A model generated the notes under the pieces. It worked only from the letters and a program-made list of their open reading frames with translations. It was not told the DNA's origin and did not search any database. Below are positions 37,516 through 52,500 of a stretch of DNA of 64,000 nucleotides, in pieces. Made by a program: the position numbers and the translations under genes. Numbering within the stretch: position 1 is the first letter of the stretch; the number at the start of each line of letters is the position of its first letter. Where the stretch lies: contig NC_092012.1 of the NCBI RefSeq assembly GCF_042242105.1, forward strand, positions 5,564,470 to 5,628,469, given 5' to 3'. The DNA is from Pempheris klunzingeri (taxonomy: Eukaryota > Chordata > Actinopteri > Acropomatiformes > Pempheridae).

Positions 37516-40500
37516 TTAGGGCTGACGGCGTTCCCTCTTGGTGAGCAGGTAACACTGGATGGTTCTCAGTCGATCTTTAGCGGGGGCGAACTCTGGCTGC
37601 AGCTTCAAGGTAGACTCGTACCAGCGCATGGCTTTCTCGAACTCCTCCTGTTGTCAAGAAACACAACCACGTCGCCATGAGGACATGACTTGCATCACTG
37701 CTTGACAAATGCACTGAACAGTGGGTCATTAACAGGGAAGCGAACAGTAACCGAAAGCTTAACTGTAGCCGTTACCATAGCTATGTATACGTTGGCGAGG
37801 GTAAAGTGGTTCACGACAAAGTGCGGGGCAATCTCTACTGCCATTCGGGCGACTGTGAGAGCGTCCTCCCATAGCCGTGCGTTCTGGAAGATGTTGGCCA
37901 GGCTGATGAGGGGCACGTCCTGGTTCACAAGGTACAAGGGAGAAAAAAACCAGAACATTGTTTTTTTTTTCATGTTTAAAACAACCGTTTAATCAGCGGT
38001 GGATTAAGCACTGGGAACACTTGATGTCTAACTTGCCTTCATGTGATGAGGGGCGTAGTTGAGGGCCTGTCGCAGGCAGTCGATGGCTCTCTTGCCTTGA
38101 CCTTTCACCCTCCAGTACAGTGCAGCCATGCTAGATAACACCCACGATGTCTGGTTCTGCAGTTTCAGGGGTTAAATGTACAATTGTGTTAGGTGTTAAA
38201 ATAGCTGGGTGTTACTACTAATAATAATTTATGCACAGCAATGGCACTTTCTTGAAATAATTTCCTGCAGACCTACAATTACTATAATTTACAGCAACAA
38301 AGTGCAAATAACGTGCTTCTATTTCAGAGAACACACCGTACATTTCTTCTGGGCCACAAACAAACTTGTTGGGCTAGGTAATGCTACACAAGGAGCCATG
38401 AAACTGAGCAGTCTTCTGCGCCTCTTGCTTCCAAAGAGACACTGAAACGTTTGAATGTGGAATCCTGCCTTTGCTAGTTGGCATTTCGCTGGTTTCCTTT
38501 GCTAATGTCCTTTGTCTGGTCTTAATGTTTCTCTTTAACCAGGAGGAAGTGGGAGCTCTTACCTTCTCCAGCACTTTAGCGATGCGTGTGCCCACCTGCT
38601 CAAAGGACTGAGGGGAGAACTTATCTTTGCCAAGGTTCTGCAGGACCTGGGGGTTAGGACAAGAAGAGACATAGCTGTGCTGATTATTTAATAACAGTCT
38701 GACTATCATCTATGTCGGTGTGTAATTATAGTTTGCCACTTGAGAGTTTCAATACATTAGGACTGACCTTGAACATGTTGCATGCTCTTTCAATCAAACT
38801 ATGATTGTCTTGGCCGTTAAACCTTGTTTAGATTCAGACGATAACTACTGTATGACCCCGCTGGACTTAGTCTCTGACTTTTTGGGTACCCATCACAAGT
38901 TCTTACCCTCCTGAAATTTGAATTCTTCACACTAGTTTGCATAAAGCTTCATATAATACATGTTTTATGGAAGTTCATCTGTGGAACTGAAACTCATGAG
39001 AGGAGAATGTTGAATATTCTCACACTGTCATTGTGCTGGTCGATGTTTTTAAGCTCCTACTTTTTTAAGTTAATTCTGGTAATCTGTGGCTTCTGCCTCA
39101 GCCTACCTCACGCAGTTGGCTCTCTCCAGTGTAGTGGATGGCGGCACGATTGGCCACCCCAGCCAGGTGGTCGAGGGTGTGCATGCTGGCAGCTAGGTTG
39201 GCGTTGCATAAAGGCTCAGCAGCTGGCTCCTGGAGGGGAGTGGCAAAGTCTATGTGCTCGGTGATACTGAAGAGAGACAGTGAAGGGAAAATAGAAAGTT
39301 AAACATAGAAGACTAAAAATTGTATCTACTGAGTTTTGGTTGTTGATGCGCTGTGATGCAGGAACATCAATCTCCTGTTCCTGTTTTTTTGTTTCTTAAC
39401 ACTCAACAGGTATTTAATAAAAACACTCCACACATTTCAAAGATGTTAAAAGCTTTGTGGATATTGATTTTCACATGTATAACTTTAGAGAACACATTAG
39501 AGCAAGCAGTCCCAAATCTGACAGCATACATGGTCAGTGTTTCAGTACCAGCTGAATTCAGTGATATAATCATATCATTTTTTTAAAACTCTTTGAAACT
39601 GACTATTATAACATGAGATGAAAACGTGGCCATGATCAGGACAGTGAGAGTCTTACTCAATGTTCTTGGCAGAAACAGCCAACCAGGTACTAGCGACAGT
39701 GGTGAGGTCTACCCTTCGTGTCCGCTGGCACTCCTCTGGTCCTGGCCAGCCAAGACTTGTGTAGTCCCTCCAGCGGCCTGCCCAAAACACAAAAACCAAA
39801 GACGTCTCTCTCAGCTGGGTGAATTCCAGCCCCTCATTTTTTTTGTCTGTGTTCATGTTGGTGCAAGTAAATGAAACGCAAGTGTATGTGATACCTGAAG
39901 GGCCAGGCGAGGGTATAGTTGGCCCGCTTATCTCCAACACAGAGTGTCCTCCAGGCAGTGACTCCCCATTCTGGTTGTCATCAGAGATTGTAACGCTCTC
40001 TGTCCCGTCCACTTTAGCCTTCCTGACCCGCTTTACCTGGAAGGTGATCTGATGAACAACAACAAAAACCATTCATAGTCTTAGTCTGGTTAAACACACT
40101 TCAGTCACATCAGTCCAACACAGATCTACTAGAGTTTGGCGATGATGACTCAAACATAATCCTGTTTGTGTGAAAAAGGACAGGCAAGTACACTCACCCA
40201 CTCCGCCCCCTCGTCATCCTCACAGTTCCCGAAGCAGGGCCCACCGCCAGCACGGGCACCCATGACACGGTCATTCTTTAGCACCCGGATACCTCGCAAG
40301 TCTCCCCGTTTGCCTCCGACATCCAGCGCTCCCTCAAAAGCTCCCATCAGGTCCTCCTTCAGCTGCCACTCCTCCTCCCCTTCCACTGCTCCACCTCCAA
40401 ACGGGGTGGCCATTTTAGCTGCTCCAGAGGCAGAGGGAGAAGCCCTCTGCTGTCCAGCTGCCTCACCTGACCCATTACTGTCCAAGACGACCTCTAAAGA

Positions 40501-43500
40501 GTGGGGAATGACAAACGAGACCATTTAGAGAGAGAGAGAAAAACTTAAACTGATCAGGACAGAACACTATTTAGAGTCTGATCAATATGTTTTTCAGGGT
40601 AGCAAATTAAGCCAACTGACAGGTGAGAGTGATGTGGTCTAATTCTCAATTACATTTTTTTTGGTAATCTCAAGGAAATGCTATTATATTTTGAGATATT
40701 TGAGTGAACAAAGTACATTTAAGTCAGGATCCAGACACTCATATATCACATAATGATCACTCTTGTACTCATTATAATCAGTCGATCAAATTCAATAAAG
40801 TGGAACGTTTTCTTTTTTCTTTTTTTTTCATTTAATGTAAAAATGAGGACCAGATTAACACGACCATCTTGTTGCTGCTCTTAACATTCATCCAGGTGCA
40901 ATTTCAAACAATGAATCACTACCTGGGTGTACACATGTATGTATAGAGGGTGCCAAAAATTCCATTTCAATGTAACAACTTAATTACCCTGATAAAGTAG
41001 AAAATAAGGCATTAGTTTAAATCTTCTCCGTTCATTTAAGCACCGTGTAGAACTGCAGTGAACTGGACACCTACTGATTTCTTTACATCACTACAGACCT
41101 GGAAAGCTTTTCCATGTTGCCACTCTAGGTGTCACTAAATCAGATTCTTACTCTCAAAGAGCAAGGAGTCCTCAATGGCAGAAACGGTGGGTGCATCCTG
41201 CTTCTCCTCGCTGCCCTCCCATTCCTCCAGCTGTATACCGAGCTCCTCCTCCTCTATGCAGGCACCACCCTCTGGATCAACACAAGTCAAGCTTGGGTAA
41301 ACATATTATCCAAACCTTCCCACAATAGTAACACAAACTGGCACTAAAACAAATGTATTCATGATAAAAGTGATTAAGAAAGGCTGAGAAAGACAAAAAC
41401 GTAAGGGAAATATATTCTTCATATATTCTACGGCATTACATTTTATTGCAGATTCTCTAAATCAGTAAATTTGGAATAAAATAAATATTCTCAGACTTGA
41501 ATAATTATCTCCCTCCTATGTGGGGACATATGTGATCATAATGTTATTACAGACAAGTTACTAATGCAGTTTGATTAGTTACTTTGAATGAAAGTAATAA
41601 TCTTGAACTTTTCCTCTAAAAATATGGTTCCTACTCTTACTTCTACTAAATATAGTGGTTTACACAGAAATCAGATCATGAAAGCTTTGGCACAGCTTTT
41701 TCCCTGCCAACAATTCTCTCCTGGACAGAAAGTATTACATTATTTATTTCGAAACACAGCAAACTGTGTTTGTTTTCTGAAACAAACAAATCAGTTTCTC
41801 TGCTGAATCTTTTCACCGTCTTAATTTACTCTAGTGAAGCTCTGATTTTTCAAATTGGAAACTCCAGCTTATTGTGGTTCTCTTTGCTGCAACGGTACAT
41901 TTTATCTGTTGTTTGTTAGCTAGTCTACAGTGATTGCCATTATCCTAATGCTGAGCTGTAAACTTAATAGCCTCTACGGTGTGATAAGTTGTTTTTCACA
42001 ACCATTAAAAAAGACAGAAAGCTCAAATTATTACCACTTGTCTGACTGTAGCAACACCCTAGACAGGATCAAACGTGGGAGGTACCGCAGCCACCATGAA
42101 ATTTAACATGTAAAAAGTTTTTTTTTTCACTGATATTCCCACCTTTGCCCCAACTTAAGGTGGGTGTGTGTTTTTAAGTGCTTTTGTGACCTCATGTATT
42201 CAGTGAGCTTCACGCGAGCAATATTTAGCTTTGGGGAGTAAAATATAGACCCTTCTAAATTCAGCATCAGCTATTTTCTGCAGCCTAAATTATTGAGTGG
42301 CAAAATTTCTCCACTTCAAAGCACTTTTCGCTTCACTCCCACTGATATGAATAAAGAAGAAGGTGCAATCTCTATTCACATCAGAGGCACAACATACTAC
42401 TTGTTTCTCACGGCTACTCTTGCAGCTTCAAGGGACAACATGGAGGGTTTCTGTGTTTCAGATTGCAAACTGCCTGTGACCACAGAGCACGAGTGCATTT
42501 TAAGCCTATGGCCAATTTCCAGATCATCACAGCCAGCTGGTAGAACTGGACGATAAAGCAAAAAATTATTATTATATCTGGTTATTTGTAAGGCTTAACT
42601 AAGTGTTTTTTACAAAATATAATGAGAACAATAATTTAGACTTCTTTAATACTTACTGTCAGATTTACATAAAGCAGTATAAACGCTGTCATTCAACATT
42701 AATTATCTTTGGTAATATTTTGCAACTAAAATACAAAATTTAGAGACAAAATAAAGGTTAGGAAGAACCTAGGAGGTCATAACCCCTAATCTTCAAAACA
42801 GTACTAATTTGTTGCTCGCCATTATGAAATTAATGGTGCTCACTGTTTTGCCTTTGTATGTTTGTTAAATAAGATTTAACCAACACATAGGTTTGTGCTA
42901 TGAAACATACACATGCTTCAGCTTCTTGCTCAGCTAACAGTCTAATGATGCAATTGTTACATCTTAAAAAAAACATGAAACGTCTTTAAAAGCTACGACT
43001 TCCTTTGCCATCACTCTCTAAAAGTGTCTCCAAACCCTTAAACTTTATCCCGGATTAATGCTGATGGTTCGAAAGTTTATCGCAGCTCACATTTTAGCTG
43101 CCCGCTCTAACAAAATCTGGGGGTGTAACATTATAAGCAGTAAAATACGAATGATCCATTATTCTTCAGAGGCAGTAAAACAAGTCTGTGTGTTTGATTC
43201 ACTTACGTGAGCAGGGCTGTCGATGTGAAAGATTGTAAAGGAAGGGATAGAACTGCAGACAACGCAGAAGAGGTAGGCTGGTGCGACACTGCTCACAGCC
43301 AGCAAGGGATGAGAAGGAGGAAGAGGAGGACAGGGCCGTCACCAGGATGTGGCGGAACAAGGCCAGAGCACCTGTCACATTGCCCTGGGCCAACTGCACG
43401 CTCACCAGGCTGAGCAGGGTGTGGGGCTAGGAGAGGGAAACAAAGCAAAGGAAACCAAAACCAAAAGGGGAACATTAGCTGATGGATAACATATGTGGAA

Positions 43501-46500
43501 AGTGAAACTCAGCTTCAGCAGATGTGAGTACATCCCAAAGAGATACAGGGACAAAACAAGTTACTAAACCTTTTTTTCTAAAACTGCATGAACAACACTG
43601 CAGTTTCTGGCGATTAAGAGAGGCGAGTCATTTGTCAATATATTGTCATCACCTACTACAGTTAACCAGCTGCAGTTCTTACACACATTTTACATGTGGT
43701 CTCTTGACTGGTATAACATAATCATTTTATTGGGAACACCGCTCTTTATTTCTAGAAGATCTTTATCTTTGAGACTTGACATAGCAAGATGCAACAAGAA
43801 TTCTCTATAGATTTTAGTCCATTGCTGAAGCACCAGAAGGGGGTGATGACTGCACTTTTATTATTACAATTTTATCAATACACCAGTACCATGTCACTGA
43901 TTATCTCACGGAGTTGCTTGTGTTTGTCAACAAAAATGTGTAGTTAATAGAGTGTCTCAAACTGTAAAGTATCCGTGCACGTCGAAGGTGGTAAAGCCCA
44001 GCAGGTTCAGTACCAGTGTGCCTTTACCTCTGACGCATTGACAGCCAACGCTTGCTCCAGCAGTGTTTGTGCGTGGGTGGCCAAGCCGTGGTGTAGCAGC
44101 AGGTTAGCAGCGTTGGTGAGGGACAAGTGGCGGTGGGAAGGCGGGGCTGAGCTCAGTGCTTGGCGCAGGCACTGCAGGGCACGGCTGCCACTGCCTTTGG
44201 CCCGCCAGAATAGGGCTGCCTCATTGTGGACCTGCCAGCGGGGTACAGTGGCCTATATATACACAAACAAATGTCTGTTAGCTCTGGAAATTAATGACTT
44301 AAGAGAGGTTCAGATTCTCAAATCTGAGAAAAACTTCTCAAACATTTTCTCAACACAACATCTTTAGTTTGGAGCGTGTGAGCGTTGCTTGAGATATTCC
44401 ATGCCAATCCAAAGCAGATCCTGGCATATGGCCTTGTGTCAGCTAAAGCGAAGCCAATCCAAATCCGTCCCAGTCTTTACTGAACTTCTGTAGTGACTGA
44501 GTCTTTCTTTTTGACATCTGGGTTGGCAGAATTTGATAATCTCAAGCAGTAATGAATCTGTTATCTCTCCTCTCTCTTTCTCATTAGCAAAGAGCAGTTT
44601 ACAAAACATTCAGGAAGCAGCTTTTCATTTTTAACCAGAGCTGACTGTCGTTTTTGACGGTTAAAATGACAAAAGTTGCCGGCGGCAGGTCACATCAGCT
44701 GTTGCAGATTAATGTTCACAATTCCGTGAGTGAGTCGATGGCAGGCCAGAATGACACCTGGCTGTTGTTCGGCTTGTGTGCTCTCTGCAAGCTGGTGTCT
44801 GCACTCAGCCAAAAATTGTTTATGAGGTAACATTAGCTAAGCATCAACAGTAGTAACATCACTGTAGAACCACAGGCCTTTCAGTAGTCCAAAACACTCC
44901 AACAGAGTGATACATTATTCCCATAAAAAAAAAAATAATAATAATTTTGTTTTTAAATTTGGACAAATAATAATAACCATACAGGACTCTCACTGTAGAT
45001 CAGTGAAGACATTTTATTTGTAAAATTTGATTCAAATTGATCCTGGGGAAGCTTGTCTATTGCACCGAATGTGCTTGGTCTGACGCCGTCTCAAGTGTAT
45101 CACTACAGCATCACTCTGTAACATCACTGTACAACCTCTTTTTCTGGTCACAACAACTTCAGAGTGATAGGTTCTCTCTCTAATGGCCCACTTCAATTTC
45201 AGATTTCACGTCAAACCTTTTCACATCATAGGTAATACTTTAACTTTACTCATTAACTTTATAAATTTGAAACAGTTTAAGACCAATATTTCAGTATTTG
45301 GATCAAATAGCTTATGAAAAATAAGGTGTGTCAAATTTAGTAGCAACAGCTCTTATTTCAGTGTGTCGGATACGTAGTTAATCAACATTTAGGTAAGAGA
45401 TTTAAAAAAAATTGGGGCTTGATTGGGACATCCCTACCAAAAAGGTACATTTGCATTCAATCATCAAATGCAGAAAACATGTTGTCTCTCTCGGTACGGA
45501 TTTAAACTTTCAAGCATTGTAGTGGGATACATTATTGTGCTATGAGAACAGAGAAGTGAGGGTCCCTCTTACTTGTTTCATAGCCTCAGCTATTCTGGAG
45601 CCAATCTCCTCCAGTGTCCATGCCCCCGTGCGTGACTGCAGTATCTGTAATCACACAGTGTAATATTAAAGACTGGATGTTCTTCTGCACAGTTCCATGT
45701 ACCATAGGAAACACACATACACAGACACACAGAGTAGAAGAGTAAGGGCACAGTAACTCTATGAACACACTGCTGATCTATCCATCTTCATTATTTACCC
45801 CTTCAAATCAGACATACATACTCACAGGCAATAAAAAAGGCAGACGGATACCTGGGAGGCAGAGGGATCTGGCAGCTCCTTTTCTTCCAGAGGCCAGTCT
45901 AGCGAGGCAGGCAGGAGGGCTGGATATGGTTGGGGGACGGGGCCACAGTTTGGCAGAGATACCGTCTCAGGAGGGCTGCTGCTCCCGTAGAAGAGAGTTG
46001 CCACTGGGCTGAATATGCACAATTACACATATTTCATTCACAGGTCAGTTGAATGTGTTATGTTCTGTTGTGCATCTCTGGAGGCACAAGGTCACTCTTT
46101 TCTCACTTAGACACATTAAAACAAAGAGTACTGATTTGAAACTGAGGAGTAGTAATGGAAAGTGGCTATGCTCCAACAACACCCCCATCCAGGAGTGTGT
46201 ACTGACCCCAGGCCCTGTGTCTCAGGTGGAAGGTAGAAGGTTGGCAGCAGGTGAGCGGGGGGAACAGTTGGGAACTCATGGGCACAGTCACTCCTCTGAG
46301 GCCACAGCATCCTCTGTATGTCCTAAAGTGAAAAGACGCTTTGCTCTCATTCTCCGAAACAACTGCATGGTTGAATATTCATGTTGTTAAATCGAACTGG
46401 AAATCAAAATGTGTTGCAGACTGTAAATAATTAAACAAACAATTTTGGAAAAACAAACGAAAAACAAAAATAAATTTTAAAAAATGCAACAGCAGAAAGA

Positions 46501-49500
46501 CTTTTCTTTACCAAACTGAAAAGGTGTGAGCTAAAGCTGCATCTTCTTGTGCCAACGCTTTTTACAAAACCTATTTGGTGTCAAAAGTAACATTTTACAC
46601 TATCACTACTATACTAATGACAAACACTATCAAAAATATCAAACGTATACAGGTAAGCCCAGTAAATCTATTTCAAGCCCTCTGTAATTTTTTTCTTTAA
46701 TATGTTTTGACTGTCAAATTCATATGCAAGACAGAATGTGATCCAGAAATGATTCTACAGTAGCACAACTTTCTTTGACAGGTCCAGTGTGGTTTCTGAA
46801 TTTTGTTGAGGTATCATCTGTCCTTTTGGTTTTAATTTGACTATACTGCACAGTCCTTGATATGACCTTCAACAAATGAATTCAAACAAACAAAACAGTC
46901 AAATGCAGCTGTCCATCTTGCCTGTGTGTAATCCTGATGGCCGCCCCAGAGAGCAGCAGCAGGGTCCTGGTCCCCGGACACAGAGGGATGGAGCTCGGGG
47001 CTGGCTGCTGTCTGGTTCGAGTTTCGCTCTGACACAAGTGCCACACTGGATGCCACTGACACCTCCTCCCCGAACTATGAACAAACAGCGAAACAGAAAG
47101 AACTCAGAAACAGAAACTAAAAGAAGATTTTTTGCTTGTAATGTTCCCTCGTTGGTTTTTTCCCTTAAATTATTCACGCAGGGCAAAGAAAAACCTAAAA
47201 TAATCAACCTAAAACAAACCTAAAATAATCAATAATCCACTTTATCCTACATTGTAATAACTGAGGAGACTCACTTGGACGTAGTGGACATGTTCAAACA
47301 GATCACCACGGTGATAGCGCACAGGCAGGTCAAAGGGGCAGTAGAGGCTGCGCTGCTGCTGCCCCAGACGACACATCTGATGGTTCCCTGAAGCACATGA
47401 CATATATATATACTCAATGTATATGTAGCAATAAGCAAGAGGATCAAATATAGATTACTGGGACTTTTCTACTGTGGCTTTTCATCACAAGAGTTCCATA
47501 CAATCAGAATTTATCACTTTACTGCAGAGCACCTGCTGATCATCTCACTAGCCTTTCAGAATTATTGCTATCTGCACTTACCTAGCATAAAACATGCTAA
47601 CATCACAGCTAGCACATTTTCTTTTTTGACTAGAGACAGCAATTAGCTTTTCTTAACTTAATATACATTTTTTTTTTACAAAATCCAAAAAGTAATACAC
47701 GCCATGTACACCTCACAAATGCTCTCAGTTTTACATGCATGGCATCTTACCAAGTTGGGCTTCCTTGGCCATCTGCGTCTCGTGGATAATGTTGCGCAGG
47801 ATCTGCTCTTCCTGCAGCAGCTTGTGTTTGTCCAGTGCCTCCTGCTGGCGAAGGTAGTGGTCATGCTGCTTCTGGTACTCCTTCAGCTCATTCAGTGTCC
47901 GCTGCAGAGATCTGCAAATATGGTAAAAAAAAAAAAGGAAGAGAAATGCATAAATGCATAGCAGGGAAACACTGCATATTGCATGATCATCTCACAACCA
48001 CAAGACCCATGTTAAAGCCTTCTTATTTGAAATAATCCACTCTGCATTCATGATCTGAGGGACTTCTATTTTATTTAAATACTCTGACAGCCTGGTGGAA
48101 AATCTCCCTGTAGGGAATACAACACTAAAAATTACACATCCTAACATATTCTGAATGACGCCTGCATTTTCATTGCAATTGCACAGTAGCTTTTCACAAA
48201 ATCCTACACCAACCAATATTTGTTCACAATTGCATATAATAGGACATGTTTGGATAGGTTTTAATATTATAGTGGATTTCTGAAATAATTTGATTTTGTT
48301 GACAGTAAGTTTACGGTAATACTGTGTTAACAACCAAAGTAGTTAGAGCATGTATTTACAAGTGCTTGCTTACCTGTGCTGGGCTTCCAGGCGCTGCTCC
48401 AGCTTTTGCTGACACAGCACAGCATGCTTCCTCCTCAGGGCCTGCTCGAAGCCCGGCTGGGCCTGCAGTGCCTGCTCGTAACACAGCACTGAGTGGTTGT
48501 ATTCCCCAAGCATCTGGTCAGACAGACAGACAGACCGTGGATATGGCAGAGGTCAAACACAGATTTATTTAATGTAGCTATCATGCTGTAACAAAAACGA
48601 CATAATTAAAACAGACTGAATCTATGTAACACATGGGTATAAAGCTTTAGGGACACAAATAGATGTGCTACGCAAGTTTGGTTAACACCATCCTAAAATA
48701 GTTAACTAGGTGGTAAGTCTGTGGTTTAAATGCACAAGTCTCTACTGTAGTGCAATGCTTGCTTGGCTTACAGCATAGATGTTGCCTAAGGTGTAGTGGC
48801 TGGTGAAGAGATCTGAGGTAAGGTCCAGGGCAGCGTGGGCAAGAATAGCAGCGTCTGCCGAGAAATGGGCACGGTGCAGGATGTTGGCCATGTTGACGAG
48901 GGCTACATCCTTCTGCTGCCTGCAAGTACAACAGACAAACACACACAGTGTGAGAATTTAAACACCTGTAAGCAGTCTCATACAGTTAACAGCATACTAT
49001 TGCAGTGGCCTTCTGACCAGCCTGACCAGTACCTTGGGGAGAAATGCAGAGCCCGCACCACACAGTCCACTGCCCTCTGAGGTTCGTTTTTCATACGCCA
49101 GTAAAATGACGCCATGTTGTACAGCACCCAGGATGACGAGTTCTGGACACACAATCATAAAGACATGCACAGACACGCTTCGTTAAACTTCTTTCAAAAG
49201 GACTAATTGCTAGCTGTTAGGTCTCTATGGAATCTTTTTTGTCCGTTTTTGTCAACATAGTTTTGCTGTATTTTACAATGGATCTTAATCACACGCCTAA
49301 TTGGGCTGACTCGCTGATACTCTGAATGTGTCTGGGCTTGTGCTGGTAACTATTGTGTAAATATCTGGGAGCCTTTAGCCCATTTTCAAAACCACACAGA
49401 TTTTCAGATAGAGACTGAAAGGAGAACAGATAAACACACATGTATAGACCTAAATGCATGTAGACAAAATCCTAAAAATGCCTGCCCCCAATAACTGGAT

Positions 49501-52500
49501 ATTTTTTTATTTTCTGTGCTTTACTACTTCTATACAAAAAAAGGCTGCTGTCTGTCTTTACGAAAGAGGAAAATGTTGGTCTTGAGTATTTGTACATGAG
49601 GAACTTACCCTTATCAACCCCTGATGGATGCGATGACCAACCTCATCAACACTGCGGCCCAGCTTATGTGACAATGAACTAAAAATGGGATCCTCCTTAG
49701 AAAGCAGTGGGGAGGTGAGGTTTGCCCTCTCCTGCACACCCTGGAACAGAGAGAAGGGAAGAGTCAGTTACTTAGAATTTTTAGCATGTGATGAGTCAAA
49801 CGCAAAGGGAACAGGTCTGTTGTGTATTTATTTTATTAAGCAATGCACAAATGGTCTTATGTGACGGCATGGCTAACGGAAATTCTCAAGCACACACCTT
49901 AAATGTCTCAGAAATTAAATGCAATTAGATATGGACTGGACTAACTTAAGGAAGTGAGTTAGGACAATAAATGGACTGAATAAAATATAGCAATGTGAAC
50001 TGGGTTTTCCTCTGACCATAACAAAATATCACCCACAAAAACATCCCTTTCCTTTAATCTTTATTCTTTAGTCTCATTTATAAAACTGATGTAGGACCGT
50101 ATGTAGCAACCGTATGATAAAATCAAGTGGTTTCCCGGAGATTCAGAGACATAGATTACAGCGATTTGCATATCTACACATGGGCAATTTTTATTGCTCA
50201 AAGGGTCATAGAATATAAATATCTTGTTACCTGATGAAAATTGTACTTTTAACAATAAGAATCTTGTTGATAGGATGCAATCTATCAACATGCCTTCACA
50301 CTAGGCCTTTAGACTGCATTTCCCATTAAGCTCTTAGGACTATTATTGAGGATGATTACAATACTCACCACAGCAAGGTTGGCTGGGATTTCCTGTCTGT
50401 ATTCATACATCTGTAAAGTCCTTGTTAGACAATAACTAGCATATATCTCATCTCTGGTCCATGCTTAACTTGCTCAAGTAACTGGCTAATACTTCCAATA
50501 ACCCTGAACCAGACCTGACCTAGATAAGCCTGCTTCTATTGTTAGGACACTGACTTATATGAAAAATCCACAAAGCCAACGACAAATCAGAACTATATAC
50601 ATCCATACTTCAAGACTCTTCCTGACAATCATCCCATATCTGCCTCTGACTGCTTTACCTGTGAGCCAATAGTGTGATTATATATTATGATCTTCTCTGT
50701 GTGTCTGTTTCACTTTCCAGTAAAAAAGCATGTCAGCTCTGCCAACAAAAGGTTCAATACATTCCCAACTGGATAGTTTATCTGATGAAAAAAAAGTTCA
50801 AATCTTATTTAAACAAGACAGAAAGAAACAAAAGTTTGGCCTCTACTCACCCTGAGATGCTGGAAGGCATGGATACTATAAGGTAATTCAAACAATTTTG
50901 CACAGTCAGGCTTTTCTAGATCCGGGGGCAGAGCTGACCGGGAATCCACATAGTCTTCAGGGCTGCAGGAGGAAAAAAAAAGTCCTTTAGGATGATCCCT
51001 TTATGTAAAGAACTGCATTATAATCATAGTTCAGACAGTTCAGATTTTCTGAAGTGGGCTTGTATGAGATACTTATCCATACTCAGTGTATTATCTACAG
51101 GGGATAGTGGTTGTTATATCTCCAGTTTGGAGAAGCAGGCCTGATCAGTGGCACTGATGCTGAGCAATGAACTACTGAGGACGGAGGCAACAGCATTTTA
51201 GGCATTCAAGAAGAGACCCACTTGTAATAAAAAAAAAAAAAAAATCTGATTATGTGTACACTGTATTTAGAATATTTGCACTCCTTTACCCTGCCGTCAG
51301 TTAGTTTGTACTATTGTGGGATTTTGGTGTTTAAATTCAAACTAACTTGTTAAAACATTTATGTTACAGCAACTACACTAGGAACTCTTGTGTTCTGCGA
51401 GACATAATTACAGTTTTTATCAATAGAGTCTGGTGGCTTTGAAGAGGGAGATATAACGGCTTCAGTTCCCATCAGGAAAAGCTGCACTTAAAGTGATATT
51501 GATTTATTTTTTTGGTGGGTCTTTTTTAGATCTAACTAAAATATGTTTTGCTGCTGTCCACAGCAGTACGTCACGTAGCTTTGTGTCGGGAATCCTGCTT
51601 TCTTCTCCAAACTGGTGACATACCAACAACCGACAGACTGACAGTAGATAAGTACCTCACACAACCCCACTGTCCCTTCAGGGGGGATAAATCTAACCAT
51701 ACCTATGCAAGATATAAGCATTTTACAAAAACACTGTTATAGTGCTGGCAATGGCATGCTTTATTGAGGAGAGCTCACCTGATGTCTTTGCTTTCCAAGG
51801 AGATATAGGTGCCATCATAAAGGTCCAGGTCTCCCAGCGGTACTTTAGCCATGACACAGTCTGCATCCTCTTTGTAATGTCTCTGCTCCAGCCCTGTGTC
51901 TCTGTCCTCATTCTCCTCAATGTGAATCTTCTGTGCCACTAGCTGCTTCTGCTCAACCACAGCCAAGAAAAATCAATCAGTGAAAGGCCAGTAAGCATGA
52001 GAAATGGACAGCTGTTAGAATAATCAATGCTAAGTATTAAATATTTGTGATCTAAGCATTTATTTATAATGTTGAACAGAATGCCGCTTTTTCCGCCCAC
52101 AGAATCGAGACACTGGTACCTCTTTCCTGCGAAAAGCTTTACCAATCTGAATGAAAGAAACTCTTCTACTAGACAGATTCTGTAGAATAACCAGAATGAA
52201 ACCTAAACATAAAGCCTATTTGACATCTTTGCACATGACACTGATAAAGTGAAACCCACCCACCTCAAGTTTCTTTAGGTAGTTAACACGAGTCTCTTGC
52301 CTCATGAAGATCACAACGTCATGTGGATGCTTCAGATTCAATGGTGAGTCAACCTGAAACAAAAACACTGCGGTAAAGACTTGGGGAGTATGAAACTAAT
52401 TCAAAAAGCTAATTAATCTAAAAGGATGAGGACAGGGCCGTGTGTTCAAGTTCTACTGAGTCATGTAGGAAATAGTCTTTCAAAACTCTTAATTTGAGGT

